Shown one piece after another: positions 16,964 through 26,275 of a DNA stretch of 64,000 nucleotides (position 1 is its first letter; the number at the start of each line of letters is the position of its first letter). The stretch is from Phenylobacterium sp. (GTDB taxonomy: Bacteria; Pseudomonadota; Alphaproteobacteria; Caulobacterales; Caulobacteraceae): the NCBI GenBank assembly GCA_017991675.1, contig JAGOQB010000012.1, forward strand, positions 1 to 64,000, read 5' to 3'. The position numbers and the translations under genes were made by a program. The notes under the pieces were generated by a model, which did not search any database, was not told the DNA's origin, and was given only the letters and a program-made list of their open reading frames with translations.

Positions 16964-17150
16964 AACGCTTTCGTCTCCCTGACTAGCGTTCCAAACAGGG
17001 CACGCTCGACGCGCGCCCTGAAACAATCTCAAGTCTGGGAAGGCTGGTTCGATCCGCAAGGGCGGGAAATGAACGTCTGCAGGCCCAAGTCCGGATTGCG
17101 GGCCAAATTTTTGCACACGGCCAGGCTGGGCGGTCAACAGAGAACGCGGG

Positions 17151-17780
17151 TCAATTTTCCGCCAGCACCTTGTCGATCAGGGCCTTGGCGTCCTTGCCGG
17201 ACCAGTCGGCGTCGCCGGCCAGCCGGCCCCGCTCCACCCCGTCGGCGCCATAGATCACCGTCGTCGGCATGCCCGCCGCCGGCGGCTTGAAGGCGAACGG
17301 CAGAGCCATCTTGGGGTCGTGATAGAAGGCCAGCGGCGCGTGCTTGGCGATGAAGGCGCGGGCCTTGTCGGCGTCCTGCGGGCGGTCGACGCTGATCGCC
17401 ACCACCTGCACCGGCTTACCCTCATAGCTGGCGGCCAGCTTGGCCAGGGTCGGCATTTCGATCACGCACGGGGCGCACCAGGTGGCCCAGAGATTGACCA
17501 CCGTCACCTGTCCCCGGAAGTCGGCGATGCGCTTGGGCGCGCCATTGGCGTCGAGGAAACTCGCGGCCGGCGGCGAGGCGGCTTCCAGCGGGACCTCGAA
17601 CTTGGCCATCTCGCCCTTGGCCAGAGACTTCAGGTCGGTTTCCTGCTGGGGGTTTATGAGAGCCAGGGCGATGATGTAGACAACCGCGGCGGCGCCGACG
17701 ACGGCGACGCCCCGAAGCGCCCATTTCAACGGGAAGGCCTTGGGTTCCCCAGCGGCTTTCTCGGCAGACTTCTCGTTCAT
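17151..17780 (-). CDS. TlpA/ResA-type membrane-anchored thioredoxin
   Basis: 209 residues: a short cytoplasmic N-terminus, one membrane anchor at about 20-42 ([19 protein letters not shown]) and a periplasmic thioredoxin fold. The active site is WATWCAPC and the cis-proline loop is GMPTTVIYG. TlpA-type proteins reduce disulfides in the periplasm, often for cytochrome c or copper-oxidase maturation, or to protect thiols. Its ATG directly abuts the divergent ATG of argH (CAT|ATG at 17778-17783), so its promoter and GAGGA ribosome site lie within the argH start region. In this orientation argH is the other arm of the divergent pair. Confidence 0.86.
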   Translation of the reverse strand: MNEKSAEKAAGEPKAFPLKWALRGVAVVGAAAVVYIIALALINPQQETDLKSLAKGEMAKFEVPLEAASPPAASFLDANGAPKRIADFRGQVTVVNLWATWCAPCVIEMPTLAKLAASYEGKPVQVVAISVDRPQDADKARAFIAKHAPLAFYHDPKMALPFAFKPPAAGMPTTVIYGADGVERGRLAGDADWSGKDAKALIDKVLAEN

Positions 17781-19214
17781 ATGACGCACTCTTCCTCGAC
17801 TGGCGCCGGAAACCCGACGCAAGCGCCCCAAGACGGGGGCCAGGCCATGTGGGGCGGACGGTTCTCGTCCAAGCCGGCCGAATTGATGCAGGCGATCAAC
17901 GTCTCCATCGGGTTCGACAAGCGGCTCGCGGCCCAGGACCTGGCCGGATCCCGCGCGCACGCGGCGATGTTGCTCAAGCAAGGCGTGATTTCAAGCGAGG
18001 ACGCCGCCGCCATCCAGGGCGGGCTGCAGGCGATCGAGGCCGAGATCGCCGCCGGGACCTTCCCGTTCCGCGACGAATACGAAGACATCCACATGAACGT
18101 CGAGGCGCGGCTGCGCGAGCTGATCGGCCCGGCGGCCGGCCGCCTGCACACCGCCCGCTCGCGCAACGACCAGGTGGCGCTCGACTTCCGCCTCTGGGTC
18201 CGCGACGCCTGCGACCGCACCGTCCACCAGGTCCAGGCGCTGCAGCGCGCCCTGGTCGCCAAGGCCGAGCCGCACGCGGCGACCTTGATGCCGGGCTTCA
18301 CCCACCTGCAGCCGGCCCAGCCGGTGACCTTCGGCCATCACCTGATGGCCTATGTCGAGATGTTCGGCCGCGACGCCTCGCGCTTCGCCGACGCCCGCGC
18401 GCGGATGAACGAATGCCCCCTGGGGGCCGCGGCCCTGGCCGGCTCGCCCTTCCCGATCGACCGCCATGCGACGGCCCAGGCCCTGGGCTTCGCCGCCCCG
18501 ACCGCCAACTCGCTGGACAGCGTCTCGGACCGCGACTTCGCGCTCGAAAGCCTCTCGGCCGCCAGCCTCTGCGCGGTGCACCTCTCGCGCCTGGCCGAAG
18601 AGATCGTGATCTGGATGACGCCGCAGTTCGGCTTCGTGAAGCTGACCGACGCTTTCACCACCGGCTCGTCGATCATGCCGCAGAAGAAGAACCCCGACGC
18701 CGCCGAGCTGATCCGCGCCAAGGTCGGCCGCGTGCTGGGCTCGCTGACCCAGCTGACCGTGGTCATGAAGGGCCTGCCGCTGACCTATTCGAAGGACATG
18801 CAGGAGGACAAGGTCCCAACCTTCGAGGCCTTCGACGCGCTCGAACTGTCGCTGGCCGCCATGGCCGGAATGGTCGCCGACCTGGAGCCGAACGCCGAGC
18901 GCATGGCCGCCGCCGCCGGCGCCGGCTTCTCGACCGCCACCGATCTGGCCGACTGGCTGGTGCGGACCCTCGACATGCCGTTCCGCGACGCCCACCATGT
19001 GACCGGGGCTGCGGTGAAGAAGGCCGAAGGTCTGGGCGTCGATCTGCCCAGCCTGCCGCTCGCCGAACTGCAAGCCATCGAGCCGCGGATCACCGCGGCC
19101 GTCTACGACGTGCTGACGCCCCAGGCGTCGGCCGCCAGCCGCATGAGCTACGGCGGAACCTCGCCGGAGCAGGTCCGCGCCCAGGTCGCGCGTTGGAAGG
19201 AGAAGCTCGGATGA
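17781..19214 (+). CDS. argH: argininosuccinate lyase
   Basis: Cleaves argininosuccinate to arginine and fumarate, the last step of arginine synthesis. The conserved N-terminal [10 protein letters not shown] and the superfamily signature [12 protein letters not shown] (about 295-306) are intact, as are the [12 protein letters not shown] and HLQPAQP blocks. The ATG at 17781 gives 477 residues, but ATG 17847, directly at MWGGRF, gives 455 and may be the true start because 17781 has no ribosome site on this strand. It heads an argH-lptM-lysA operon with 4-bp overlaps. Confidence 0.93.
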   Translation: MTHSSSTGAGNPTQAPQDGGQAMWGGRFSSKPAELMQAINVSIGFDKRLAAQDLAGSRAHAAMLLKQGVISSEDAAAIQGGLQAIEAEIAAGTFPFRDEYEDIHMNVEARLRELIGPAAGRLHTARSRNDQVALDFRLWVRDACDRTVHQVQALQRALVAKAEPHAATLMPGFTHLQPAQPVTFGHHLMAYVEMFGRDASRFADARARMNECPLGAAALAGSPFPIDRHATAQALGFAAPTANSLDSVSDRDFALESLSAASLCAVHLSRLAEEIVIWMTPQFGFVKLTDAFTTGSSIMPQKKNPDAAELIRAKVGRVLGSLTQLTVVMKGLPLTYSKDMQEDKVPTFEAFDALELSLAAMAGMVADLEPNAERMAAAAGAGFSTATDLADWLVRTLDMPFRDAHHVTGAAVKKAEGLGVDLPSLPLAELQAIEPRITAAVYDVLTPQASAASRMSYGGTSPEQVRAQVARWKEKLG

Positions 19215-19489
19215 AACTTCACCCCCTCGCTGCGATCGCCCTGATCGGCGCGGCCGCCCTGGCCGGCTGCGGCAAGATGGGCGAACTCGAACGCCCCGGC
19301 CCGATGTTCGGCAAGGGCTCGGGCGCCGACGCCGGCGCCGACCCGGCCCGCGCGGTCCGCACCGTCGACCCGCGCACCCGCGACGACCGCCCCGCGCCGC
19401 CGCGCACCCTGCCGATCGACTCCGCCCAGAACCCGACCGCCAGCGCCCCGCAGGGCGCCCTGCCCGATCCGTACGCGAACCCCAGATGA
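19211..19489 (+). CDS. lptM: small lipoprotein, LptM (YifL)-like
   Basis: 92 residues: a lipoprotein signal with lipobox [16 protein letters not shown], then a proline- and alanine-rich disordered tail. The lipidated Cys followed by G-x-x-G-x-L is the pattern of the LptM family, short lipoproteins that help mature the LptD/E LPS translocon in Enterobacteria. The gene sits between argH and lysA with ATGA overlaps on both sides, a placement common in alphaproteobacteria. The tail here is longer than in E. coli. The LptM function is inferred from motif and location. Confidence 0.75.
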   Translation: MKLHPLAAIALIGAAALAGCGKMGELERPGPMFGKGSGADAGADPARAVRTVDPRTRDDRPAPPRTLPIDSAQNPTASAPQGALPDPYANPR

Positions 19490-20769
19490 ATCATTTTGAG
19501 CTGAAGGGCGACGAGCTCTTCTGTGAAGGCGTGTCCCTGGCCGACATCGCTGCGGCGGTCGGCACCCCGGTCTATGTCTATTCCAGCGCCACCTTCGAGC
19601 GGCACTACACCGTCCTGCGCGACGCCCTCGTCGCCGAGGGGATCAAGGGCGACGACGGCGGCGATCCGCTGATCGCCTTCGCGGTCAAGGCCAACTCCAA
19701 CCTGGCCGTCCTGCGCACCCTGGCCAAGCTGGGGGCCGGCGCCGACACGGTGTCCGAGGGCGAGGTCCGCCGCGCCCTGGCCGCCGGCGTCCCGGCCGAC
19801 AAGATCGTCTTCTCGGGCGTCGGCAAGACCGAGGCCGAGCTCGCCTACGCGCTCAAGGCCGGGGTCGGCGAGATCAACGTCGAGTCCGAGCCGGAGATGC
19901 GCCTGGCCAGCCAGGTCGCCCAATCGCTGGGGACCCGCGCCACCATCGCCATCCGCGTCAATCCGGACGTCTCGGCCGGCGGCCACGCCAAGATCTCGAC
20001 CGGCAAGTCCGACAACAAGTTCGGCGTCTCGTTCTCCGAGGCCGAGCGGCTCTACGCCAACGCCTCGAACGATGCGGGCCTCAATCCGGTCGGCGTCACC
20101 TGCCACATCGGCAGCCAGATCACCGACCTCGAACCGATGGCCCAGGCGTTCGCCAAGATGCGCGGCCTGGTCGAGCGGCTCCGCGGCGAGGGCCTGTCGG
20201 TCAAGCGCCTCGACCTCGGCGGCGGCCTCGGCGTGCCCTACTTCAACCAGCCCGAACCGCCCTCGCCGGCCGACTACGCCCGCATGATCGCCAAGACCAT
20301 GAACGGCCTGGACGTCGGCTACGCCTTCGAGCCCGGCCGGATGATCGCGGCCAACGCCGGCGTGCTGCTGGCCCAAGTGCAGCACATCCACGAACGCCCG
20401 GAAGGCAAGAAGTTCGTCGTCCTCGACGCGGCGATGAACGACCTGATCCGCCCGGCGATGTACGACGCCTATCACGAAATCGTCCCGGTCCATCCCCGCG
20501 AGGGCGAGCCCGTCGTCTATGACGTCGTCGGACCGATCTGCGAGACCGGCGACACCTTCACGCGCGAGCGGGCCATGCCGCCGCTGCAGGCCGGCGATCT
20601 GGTCGCCTTCCTCAGCGCCGGGGCCTACGGGGCGGTGATGTCCAGCGAGTACAACAGCCGCCTGCTGGTCCCCGAAGTGCTGGTCAAGGGCGGCGCCTAC
20701 GCCGTTGTGCGCCCGCGCCCGAGCTACGAGGACATGCTGGCCAGGGAGGCCCCTGCCCCCTGGCAGTAA
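19486..20769 (+). CDS. lysA: diaminopimelate decarboxylase
   Basis: A 427-residue PLP enzyme of the alanine-racemase fold that makes lysine from meso-diaminopimelate. PLP lysine is in FAVKANSN (K68), with GHAKISTGKSDNKFGV, CHIGSQI, the glycine loop DLGGGLGVPYF, EPGRMI, and the catalytic Cys352 in GPICETGD all present. Length is typical. It is the last gene of the argH-lptM-lysA operon, with its ATG overlapping the lptM stop. Confidence 0.94.
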   Translation: MNHFELKGDELFCEGVSLADIAAAVGTPVYVYSSATFERHYTVLRDALVAEGIKGDDGGDPLIAFAVKANSNLAVLRTLAKLGAGADTVSEGEVRRALAAGVPADKIVFSGVGKTEAELAYALKAGVGEINVESEPEMRLASQVAQSLGTRATIAIRVNPDVSAGGHAKISTGKSDNKFGVSFSEAERLYANASNDAGLNPVGVTCHIGSQITDLEPMAQAFAKMRGLVERLRGEGLSVKRLDLGGGLGVPYFNQPEPPSPADYARMIAKTMNGLDVGYAFEPGRMIAANAGVLLAQVQHIHERPEGKKFVVLDAAMNDLIRPAMYDAYHEIVPVHPREGEPVVYDVVGPICETGDTFTRERAMPPLQAGDLVAFLSAGAYGAVMSSEYNSRLLVPEVLVKGGAYAVVRPRPSYEDMLAREAPAPWQ

Positions 20770-20798
20770 CCCGCGCGCTAACCCTATCTTGAAACTCC

Positions 20799-22574
20799 GT
20801 GCTGCACTTTGTCGCGGATCGATGGGCGAATGCGGGTCGAAACGTGGCGCTGAAGGAGATGCTGGACGACGGCCAGGACGGCTCGACGCTCGCCCAGAGC
20901 AAGCGCAGCCGTATCAGCCGTCTGATCCTCGCCAGCCTGGTGGGGGCGCTGCTCGGCTATCAGTTCGGCTGGAAGGCGGTCTGCGCCTGGATCGCCGTCA
21001 GCGCCGTCCTCGAACTGGTCCTGCTGGCCAGTCACCTCAGCTTCACCCGCAACGTCCGTAAGGACCGCAGCAAGACCCGCTGGGAACGGCTGGCCCCCGC
21101 GGTCACCTTCAGCCTCATCTGGACCGGCATGGCTGTCGGCTGCTGGATCTACGGCTCGGAGGCGGCACGCTTCGGCGCCCTGCTGGTGATGTTCGGCATC
21201 CTTCTTGAGGGGCTGAAATACGCCGCCCTCAGCCGCGCGGCGTTTCTCGCCATCGTCCCGTTCCCGGCTGCGGCCCTGGCCATCGCCCCCCTGACCTCGG
21301 GGGATTTCAGCGGCCGCGGCGCGGTCTTCGCCGCCGGCGCGCTGTTCGCCCTGGCCATCTGCGTGATCCACGTTTCGCGCGCCCTGCGCGCCAACGCCCT
21401 GGCCCTGGAAAAGGCCCAGGCCGAGGCCCAGGAGGCCAACCGCGCCAAGTCGGCCTTCCTGGCGATGATGAGCCACGAGTTGCGCACCCCGATGAACGGC
21501 GTGCTCGGCATGGCCCACGCCCTGGCGGCCACCAAGCTCGACCGCCAGCAGTCCGACTATCTCGACATGATCGTCCAGTCGGGCGACGGGCTGATGGCGA
21601 TCCTCAACGACATCCTCGACCTCTCCAAGATCGAGGCCGGCAAGCTCAACCTCGAGAGCGTCGGCTTCGACCTCGAGAAGATGGGCCGCCAGACCTTCCT
21701 GCTGTGGAGCGAGACCGCCCGCCAGAAGGGGCTGGAGCTGACCTTCGACATCGATCCGGCCGCGCCGACCTGGTTGGTCGGCGACCCAGTGCGCGTGCGC
21801 CAGATCCTGCTGAACCTGATTTCCAACGCGCTGAAGTTCACCGATCAGGGCTCGGTCGCGGTCCGTATCGCGCCGCTCGCCCCGCAGGGGATCGAGATCG
21901 TCGTGGCCGACACCGGCGTCGGCATGCGCCGCGACCAGCTCGACAACCTGTTCCAGGCCTTCTCCCAGGCCGAGATCTCGACCACCCGCCGCTACGGCGG
22001 CACCGGGCTTGGCCTCTCGATCTGCCGTCAGTTGGTCGCGATGATGGGTGGGGAGATTTCGGTGGAGAGCGAGCCCGGCTCCGGCTCGACCTTCCGTGTC
22101 GCTCTGCCGCTGCCGACCGGCGCGCCGCCCGCCGCGGCCCAGGCCGCGCCCGACACCGTCAGCCTGGAAGGCCGCCAGGTGCTGGTCGTCGACGACAACA
22201 AGGTCAATCAGGCCGTGGCCCGCGCCATCCTCGAAGCCGCCGGCGCGACCGTCCGTCTCGCCGACGACGGGCTCGAGGGCCTGGACGTGCTGCGCGCGGG
22301 CCATGTCGACGTGGTGCTGATGGACGTTCATATGCCGCGCATGGACGGCATCGAGGCCCTGCGCCGCATCCGCGCCGGCGAGGCCGGAAACCGCGGCGTT
22401 CCGGTGCTGGCGTTGACCGCCGACGCCATGTCGGACGAGTGCGAGCGGTTGATCGCCCAAGGCTTCGACGACGTTCACCCCAAGCCGATCCAGCCGGCCG
22501 AACTGATGTTCACGGTCGCGGCCTGGTGCGCGCGCGCCGATCAGGCGGCCGTGCTGGCCGCCAGCGCCGCCTAA
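20799..22574 (+). CDS. hybrid sensor histidine kinase with receiver domain
   Basis: About 591 residues. The N-terminal 200 residues hold six or so hydrophobic segments as a membrane input module. HisKA follows with His226 in FLAMMSHELRTPMNG, then HATPase (NLISNALKFTDQG, DTGVGM, GGTGLGLSIC), and a C-terminal receiver (from VLVVDDNKVNQ) with phospho-acceptor Asp509 in VLMDVHMPRMDG and the KPIQ lysine. No HPt domain is present, so the phosphate must pass to a separate HPt or return to His. GTG 20799 is used, but GTG 20844 and ATG 20861 are alternatives. It lies 29 bp after lysA and converges with hpt (4-bp overlap). Confidence 0.88.
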   Translation: MLHFVADRWANAGRNVALKEMLDDGQDGSTLAQSKRSRISRLILASLVGALLGYQFGWKAVCAWIAVSAVLELVLLASHLSFTRNVRKDRSKTRWERLAPAVTFSLIWTGMAVGCWIYGSEAARFGALLVMFGILLEGLKYAALSRAAFLAIVPFPAAALAIAPLTSGDFSGRGAVFAAGALFALAICVIHVSRALRANALALEKAQAEAQEANRAKSAFLAMMSHELRTPMNGVLGMAHALAATKLDRQQSDYLDMIVQSGDGLMAILNDILDLSKIEAGKLNLESVGFDLEKMGRQTFLLWSETARQKGLELTFDIDPAAPTWLVGDPVRVRQILLNLISNALKFTDQGSVAVRIAPLAPQGIEIVVADTGVGMRRDQLDNLFQAFSQAEISTTRRYGGTGLGLSICRQLVAMMGGEISVESEPGSGSTFRVALPLPTGAPPAAAQAAPDTVSLEGRQVLVVDDNKVNQAVARAILEAAGATVRLADDGLEGLDVLRAGHVDVVLMDVHMPRMDGIEALRRIRAGEAGNRGVPVLALTADAMSDECERLIAQGFDDVHPKPIQPAELMFTVAAWCARADQAAVLAASAA

Positions 22575-23110
22575 TCCATCGCCCCGATATAGGGCAGGCC
22601 GCGCAGCGCCCCGGCCGCGTCCATGCCGTAGCCGACCAGGAACCTGGCCGGCGCCTCCCAGGCCACGAAGTCGGGCACGATCGCGCGCGGCGTCGGCCAG
22701 GGCTTGCTGGCGAACACCGCGGTCAGCACCCGGCTGGCGCCGGCGTCGCGCACCAGGCGGTGTGCCTCCGACAGCGACAGGCCGGTGTCGATGACGTCAT
22801 CGATGACCAGCGCCGTGCGCCCGGCCAGCGGCCGCTGCAGATCGGCCCGCACCTCGCAGCGCCCCAGGCTGGCGCGCTCGTCCCCGTAGGAGGCCAGCCA
22901 CAGCGCATCGAAGCGCACGAACCGCCCGGCCCGCGCCAGCGCCCGGGTCAGGTCCGAGGCGAACCACAGCCCGCCGGTCAGCAGGCAGACGGCCACCGTC
23001 TCGTCGTCGATCGCCGGGGCGATCTGGCGGGCCAGCGCCTCGACGCGGCCCGCCACCTCCTGCTCGGTCAGGAGGACGGTGGGGGCGGGCTGGGCGATGG
23101 GATCAGTCAT
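22571..23110 (-). CDS. hpt: hypoxanthine phosphoribosyltransferase
   Basis: A 179-residue type I phosphoribosyltransferase that salvages hypoxanthine/guanine to IMP/GMP using PRPP. The PRPP loop is LVIDDVIDTGLSL (about 103-115) and the hood region FLVGYGMD near the C-terminus fits Hpt. It is downstream of and overlaps (8 bp) the zinc-ribbon gene on the same strand. A related PRTase specificity, such as xanthine, cannot be excluded. Confidence 0.87.
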   Translation of the reverse strand: MTDPIAQPAPTVLLTEQEVAGRVEALARQIAPAIDDETVAVCLLTGGLWFASDLTRALARAGRFVRFDALWLASYGDERASLGRCEVRADLQRPLAGRTALVIDDVIDTGLSLSEAHRLVRDAGASRVLTAVFASKPWPTPRAIVPDFVAWEAPARFLVGYGMDAAGALRGLPYIGAMD

Positions 23111-23999
23111 GGGTCGGCAGGGCGTCTGGGCTGCCCGGGGGCAGCGGCTGGGCCTCCACCGGCGCGAGCGCGGGCGCAGGCGCAGGGGCGGCCGGTTCGG
23201 CGGCGGGGCGCAGGGTCGGGCCGGCCGCCTTTCGGGCGACGGGGGCCGGGTCGCCCTGCTTGACGTTGAGGTTCACCGGCTCGCGCGGCGCGAACGCCAC
23301 CTCCAGCTCCTTGGCGCTGGCCGGCGGGTCGAGCAGCGCGATCGCGAAGTGGCGGGTCTCGCCGGGCGGGATGCGCGCGTCGGCCGGGCGGGCGATCTTG
23401 GTGGCCACCGCCTCGCCCTCGGCGTTGAGCAGGCTTATGCGCAAAGGCGGGGTCACCACCGGCTCGTTCTCGATGTTTCGGATCATGCCCGAGACCGACA
23501 GCGCCGCGTGGCCTTCCTGCAGCGACGGCTCGAAGCGCACGCCCTCGATCACCAGGCCCAGGCTGTTCACCGGCAGGCCGACCCCGGCATAGGCGCTGGC
23601 CGTCCGCGGCCACAGCCGCACCACGTCGACCCGGAAGATGATCGCCAGTGCGATCATCACCACCAGCGCCGCGGCCATGCCGGCCCAGATGACGCCCGTC
23701 GCCGCCGCCTCGCGCACGCGCCGGTCGGTGTCGGCCTTGGCGCGGAACGCCCGCGGCAGCTCATCGCCGCTCAGTTCGCGGACCGGCTTCTCGGCGGCCG
23801 CCTCCGGCTCCGGGGCCGGCTCGCGCGCCACCGCGCCCTCCTCCTCGGAGGTCTGCAGCTCCAGCGATTCCTCGGGGGGCGCAGGGGTCGCAGTCCAGCG
23901 CGCGCCGCAACTGGCGCACTTCACCAACCGGCCATCCGCGGGGATCTTGGAATCGTCCACGAAATAGCTGGTGGCGCAGTCTGGACAGGTCAGTATCAT
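23103..23999 (-). CDS. MJ0042-type zinc-ribbon membrane protein (DUF3426)
   Basis: 298 residues. The N-terminal MJ0042 zinc finger has two CxxC pairs (TCPDCATSYF and KCASCGARW). A Pro/Glu-rich linker follows, then one membrane helix at about 125-145 (GMAAALVVMIALAIIF), and a periplasmic beta-rich domain of the DUF3426 type (SLGLVIEGVRFEPS, SVSGMIRNIENEP). The cytoplasmic zinc finger coupled to an extracytoplasmic domain suggests a sensory or scaffolding role, but none is established. ATG 23999 is the first Met before the finger. It is divergent from ftsE across 56 bp. Confidence 0.83.
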   Translation of the reverse strand: MILTCPDCATSYFVDDSKIPADGRLVKCASCGARWTATPAPPEESLELQTSEEEGAVAREPAPEPEAAAEKPVRELSGDELPRAFRAKADTDRRVREAAATGVIWAGMAAALVVMIALAIIFRVDVVRLWPRTASAYAGVGLPVNSLGLVIEGVRFEPSLQEGHAALSVSGMIRNIENEPVVTPPLRISLLNAEGEAVATKIARPADARIPPGETRHFAIALLDPPASAKELEVAFAPREPVNLNVKQGDPAPVARKAAGPTLRPAAEPAAPAPAPALAPVEAQPLPPGSPDALPTHD

Positions 24000-24055
24000 G
24001 ACAGCCGAATCGGACGCTCCAGCAACCTCCACCGAGGTCGCCGATTTCGGCCCCC

Positions 24056-24772
24056 ATGTCCAGAAACCCGAACGCCACAGGCGCCACCGACGCCGATCAC
24101 GCCGTTGTCCGCTTCGATGATGTGTCGATGCGCTATGGTCGCGCCCCCGAGACCTTGAAGGACCTCACCTTCTCTCTGGAGCCGGGGTCGTTCCACTTCG
24201 TGACCGGCGCCTCGGGAGCGGGCAAGACCTCGCTGTTGAAGCTTTTGTTCCTGGCGGCCAAGCCGTCCAAGGGACTCATGCACCTGTTCGGCCAGGACGT
24301 CTCGACCATCGCGCGCGAAGCCCAGCCTTTCCTGCGCCGCCGCATCGGGGTGGTGTACCAGGAGTTCAAGCTGCTCGATCACCTCTCGGTGTTCGACAAC
24401 ACCGCCCTGCCGCTGCGGATCGAGGGGCGCAAGCCCGACACCTATCGCGACGACGTCGCCGAGCTGCTGGCCTGGGTCGGCCTCAAGGATCGGATGCACG
24501 CCATGCCCGCCACCCTGGCCGGCGGCGAGCGCCAGCGTCTGGCCATCGCCCGCGCCGTGGTCAACCGCCCCGAGATCCTGCTGGCCGACGAGCCGACCGG
24601 CAATGTCGACCCGGACATGGCGCTGCGCATCCTCAAGCTGTTCGTCGAGCTGAACCGCCTGGGCGCCACGGTGCTGTTCGCCACCCACGACCAGGACCTC
24701 GTCGCCCGCTCGGGCATGCCGGTGCTGCACCTGGAGCATGGCCGCCTGGTCGCGCAGGGAGCCCGCCGATGA
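24056..24772 (+). CDS. ftsE: cell division ATP-binding protein FtsE
   Basis: A 238-residue ABC ATPase, partner of FtsX. FtsEX couples ATP hydrolysis at the septal ring to activation of periplasmic peptidoglycan hydrolases. Walker A GASGAGKT (about 51-58), signature LAGGERQRLAIARA, Walker B ILLADEP and the H-loop ATHD are all intact. The FtsE-typical YQEFKLLDHLSVFDNTALPL is present. ftsX follows with an ATGA overlap, then a DUF218 gene and plsC, an order seen in Caulobacter relatives. Confidence 0.93.
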   Translation: MSRNPNATGATDADHAVVRFDDVSMRYGRAPETLKDLTFSLEPGSFHFVTGASGAGKTSLLKLLFLAAKPSKGLMHLFGQDVSTIAREAQPFLRRRIGVVYQEFKLLDHLSVFDNTALPLRIEGRKPDTYRDDVAELLAWVGLKDRMHAMPATLAGGERQRLAIARAVVNRPEILLADEPTGNVDPDMALRILKLFVELNRLGATVLFATHDQDLVARSGMPVLHLEHGRLVAQGARR

Positions 24773-25656
24773 GCGACTTCGACGTCGCCCGCTGGCGGCC
24801 CGCCCCGTTCCTGCCGGAGTCGGACGCCCGCGACGGTTCGCTGACCTTCGTGGTGGCGGTGCTCTGCTTCCTGGCCTGTCTGACCCTGCTGGCGGTGCTC
24901 GCCGCCGACCGCGCCGCCCGCGACTGGACCGACCAGCTCGAAGGTCAGGCGACGATCATCGTGCGGCCCAAGGCCAACGAGACGCCTGACGGCGCCGCCG
25001 CCCGCGCCGCCGAAACCCTGGCCGGGGTCGACGGCGTCGCCGAGGCCCGCGCCATTGAGCGCGAGAAGGCCGAGGCGCTGATCGCCCCCTGGCTCGGCGA
25101 CGCCGACCTCTCCGACCTGCCGGTGCCGCGGCTGGTCGCCGTCCAGCTCACCCGCGAGCGGCCGGCCAGCGCCGCCGTCCTCGACCAGGCGCTGAAGGCT
25201 CAGGGCCTCGACGCGGTCGTCGACGACCACTCGGTCTGGATGGCCGACATTCAACGCTCGGCCCGCACGGCCCGCTGGGCCGGGCTGGCGGTGTTCGGCC
25301 TGATCGCCGTGGCCGCCGCCGCGGTCGTCGCCTTCGCCACGCGCGCCGGGCTCGCCGCCCGCCGCGAGGTGGTCGAGGTGCTGCACCTTTCCGGCGCCGA
25401 GGACAGTTTCATCGCCCGCCTGTTCCAGGCCCGCTTCGCGCGCATGGCCGCCCTGGCGGGCTTGTTCGGAGCCGGCGGCGCGGCGATCATGGGGGCGTTG
25501 TTGCGTCTGGCCGGGGGAGGCCAAGGATTGTCGCCGGTGCTGCCCATCGCCTGGATCGATCTGCTGTCCGTCCTGCCCGCCCCGCTGGTCGCCGGCGGCG
25601 TGGCCGCGCTGGCCGCGCGATTCACCGCCCAGGCCATGGTCCGGGACCTGGCGTGA
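24769..25656 (+). CDS. ftsX: cell division protein FtsX
   Basis: A 295-residue permease-like protein with four membrane segments: one at about 25-45 (LTFVVAVLCFLACLTLLAVL), then a periplasmic domain to about 165, then three C-terminal helices. The periplasmic loop contains the family-typical RPKANETPDGAAARAAETL and EREKAEALIAPWLG. FtsX relays FtsE ATPase cycles to cell-wall hydrolases. Its start overlaps the ftsE stop, and its end overlaps the GTG start of the DUF218 gene. Confidence 0.92.
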   Translation: MSDFDVARWRPAPFLPESDARDGSLTFVVAVLCFLACLTLLAVLAADRAARDWTDQLEGQATIIVRPKANETPDGAAARAAETLAGVDGVAEARAIEREKAEALIAPWLGDADLSDLPVPRLVAVQLTRERPASAAVLDQALKAQGLDAVVDDHSVWMADIQRSARTARWAGLAVFGLIAVAAAAVVAFATRAGLAARREVVEVLHLSGAEDSFIARLFQARFARMAALAGLFGAGGAAIMGALLRLAGGGQGLSPVLPIAWIDLLSVLPAPLVAGGVAALAARFTAQAMVRDLA

Positions 25657-26270
25657 AAGGCCTCTTCGCCCTCCTCGTCGCGGCCGCCATCTGGGCGGCC
25701 GGCCTGCTCGCCTTCGCCGAGCGGGTCGAGCGCTCGACCCCGGCCCCCGAGCCGGCGGTCGCCGACGGCGTCGTCGCCCTGACCGGGGCCGGCTCCAACG
25801 AACGCATCGGCGCGGCGGTCGAGCTGCTGGCCGACGGCAAGGCCCGCCGCATGCTGGTCTCCGGCGTCAGCCGCGAGGCCTCGCGCGAGGACATCCGCGT
25901 GGTCAGCCGCGCGGTGCGCCGGCTCTACGACTGCTGCGTCGACCTCGGCTTCGACGCCGCCAACACCCTCGGCAACGCCCGCGAGACCCAGGAGTGGGCC
26001 CGCGCCATGCGCTTCGACAGTCTGATCGTGGTCACCGCCGACTACCACATGCCGCGCGCCATGCTCGAACTGCGCGGCGCCATGCCCGACAAGCGCCTGA
26101 CCCCCTATCCGGTCGCGACCTCGGTGATGAACGCCGGCCGCTGGTGGCGGACCAGCGGGGCTGCCCGGCTGATGGTGACCGAGTACTGCAAGTATCTGGC
26201 GATCCTGGGCCGCGAGGCGGTGCTGGGCCTTGGCCCCCGCAACGAACCGGCCCCGCCGAAGAAAGGCTGA
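25653..26270 (+). CDS. YdcF/SanA-like DUF218 protein
   Basis: 205 residues: a single N-terminal membrane segment (LFALLVAAAIWAAGLLAF) then a DUF218 fold with VALTGAGSNERIGAAVELLADG, LVSGV, NTLGNARETQEW and VTADYHMPRAMLEL. These are the conserved family blocks; the ADYH and N-T-x-x-N-A residues line the putative active site. DUF218 proteins are linked to envelope integrity and to vancomycin sensitivity (SanA), but the reaction is unknown. GTG 25653 overlaps the ftsX stop. The context with ftsEX and plsC supports an envelope role. Confidence 0.85.
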   Translation: MKGLFALLVAAAIWAAGLLAFAERVERSTPAPEPAVADGVVALTGAGSNERIGAAVELLADGKARRMLVSGVSREASREDIRVVSRAVRRLYDCCVDLGFDAANTLGNARETQEWARAMRFDSLIVVTADYHMPRAMLELRGAMPDKRLTPYPVATSVMNAGRWWRTSGAARLMVTEYCKYLAILGREAVLGLGPRNEPAPPKKG

Positions 26271-26275
26271 CCTTT

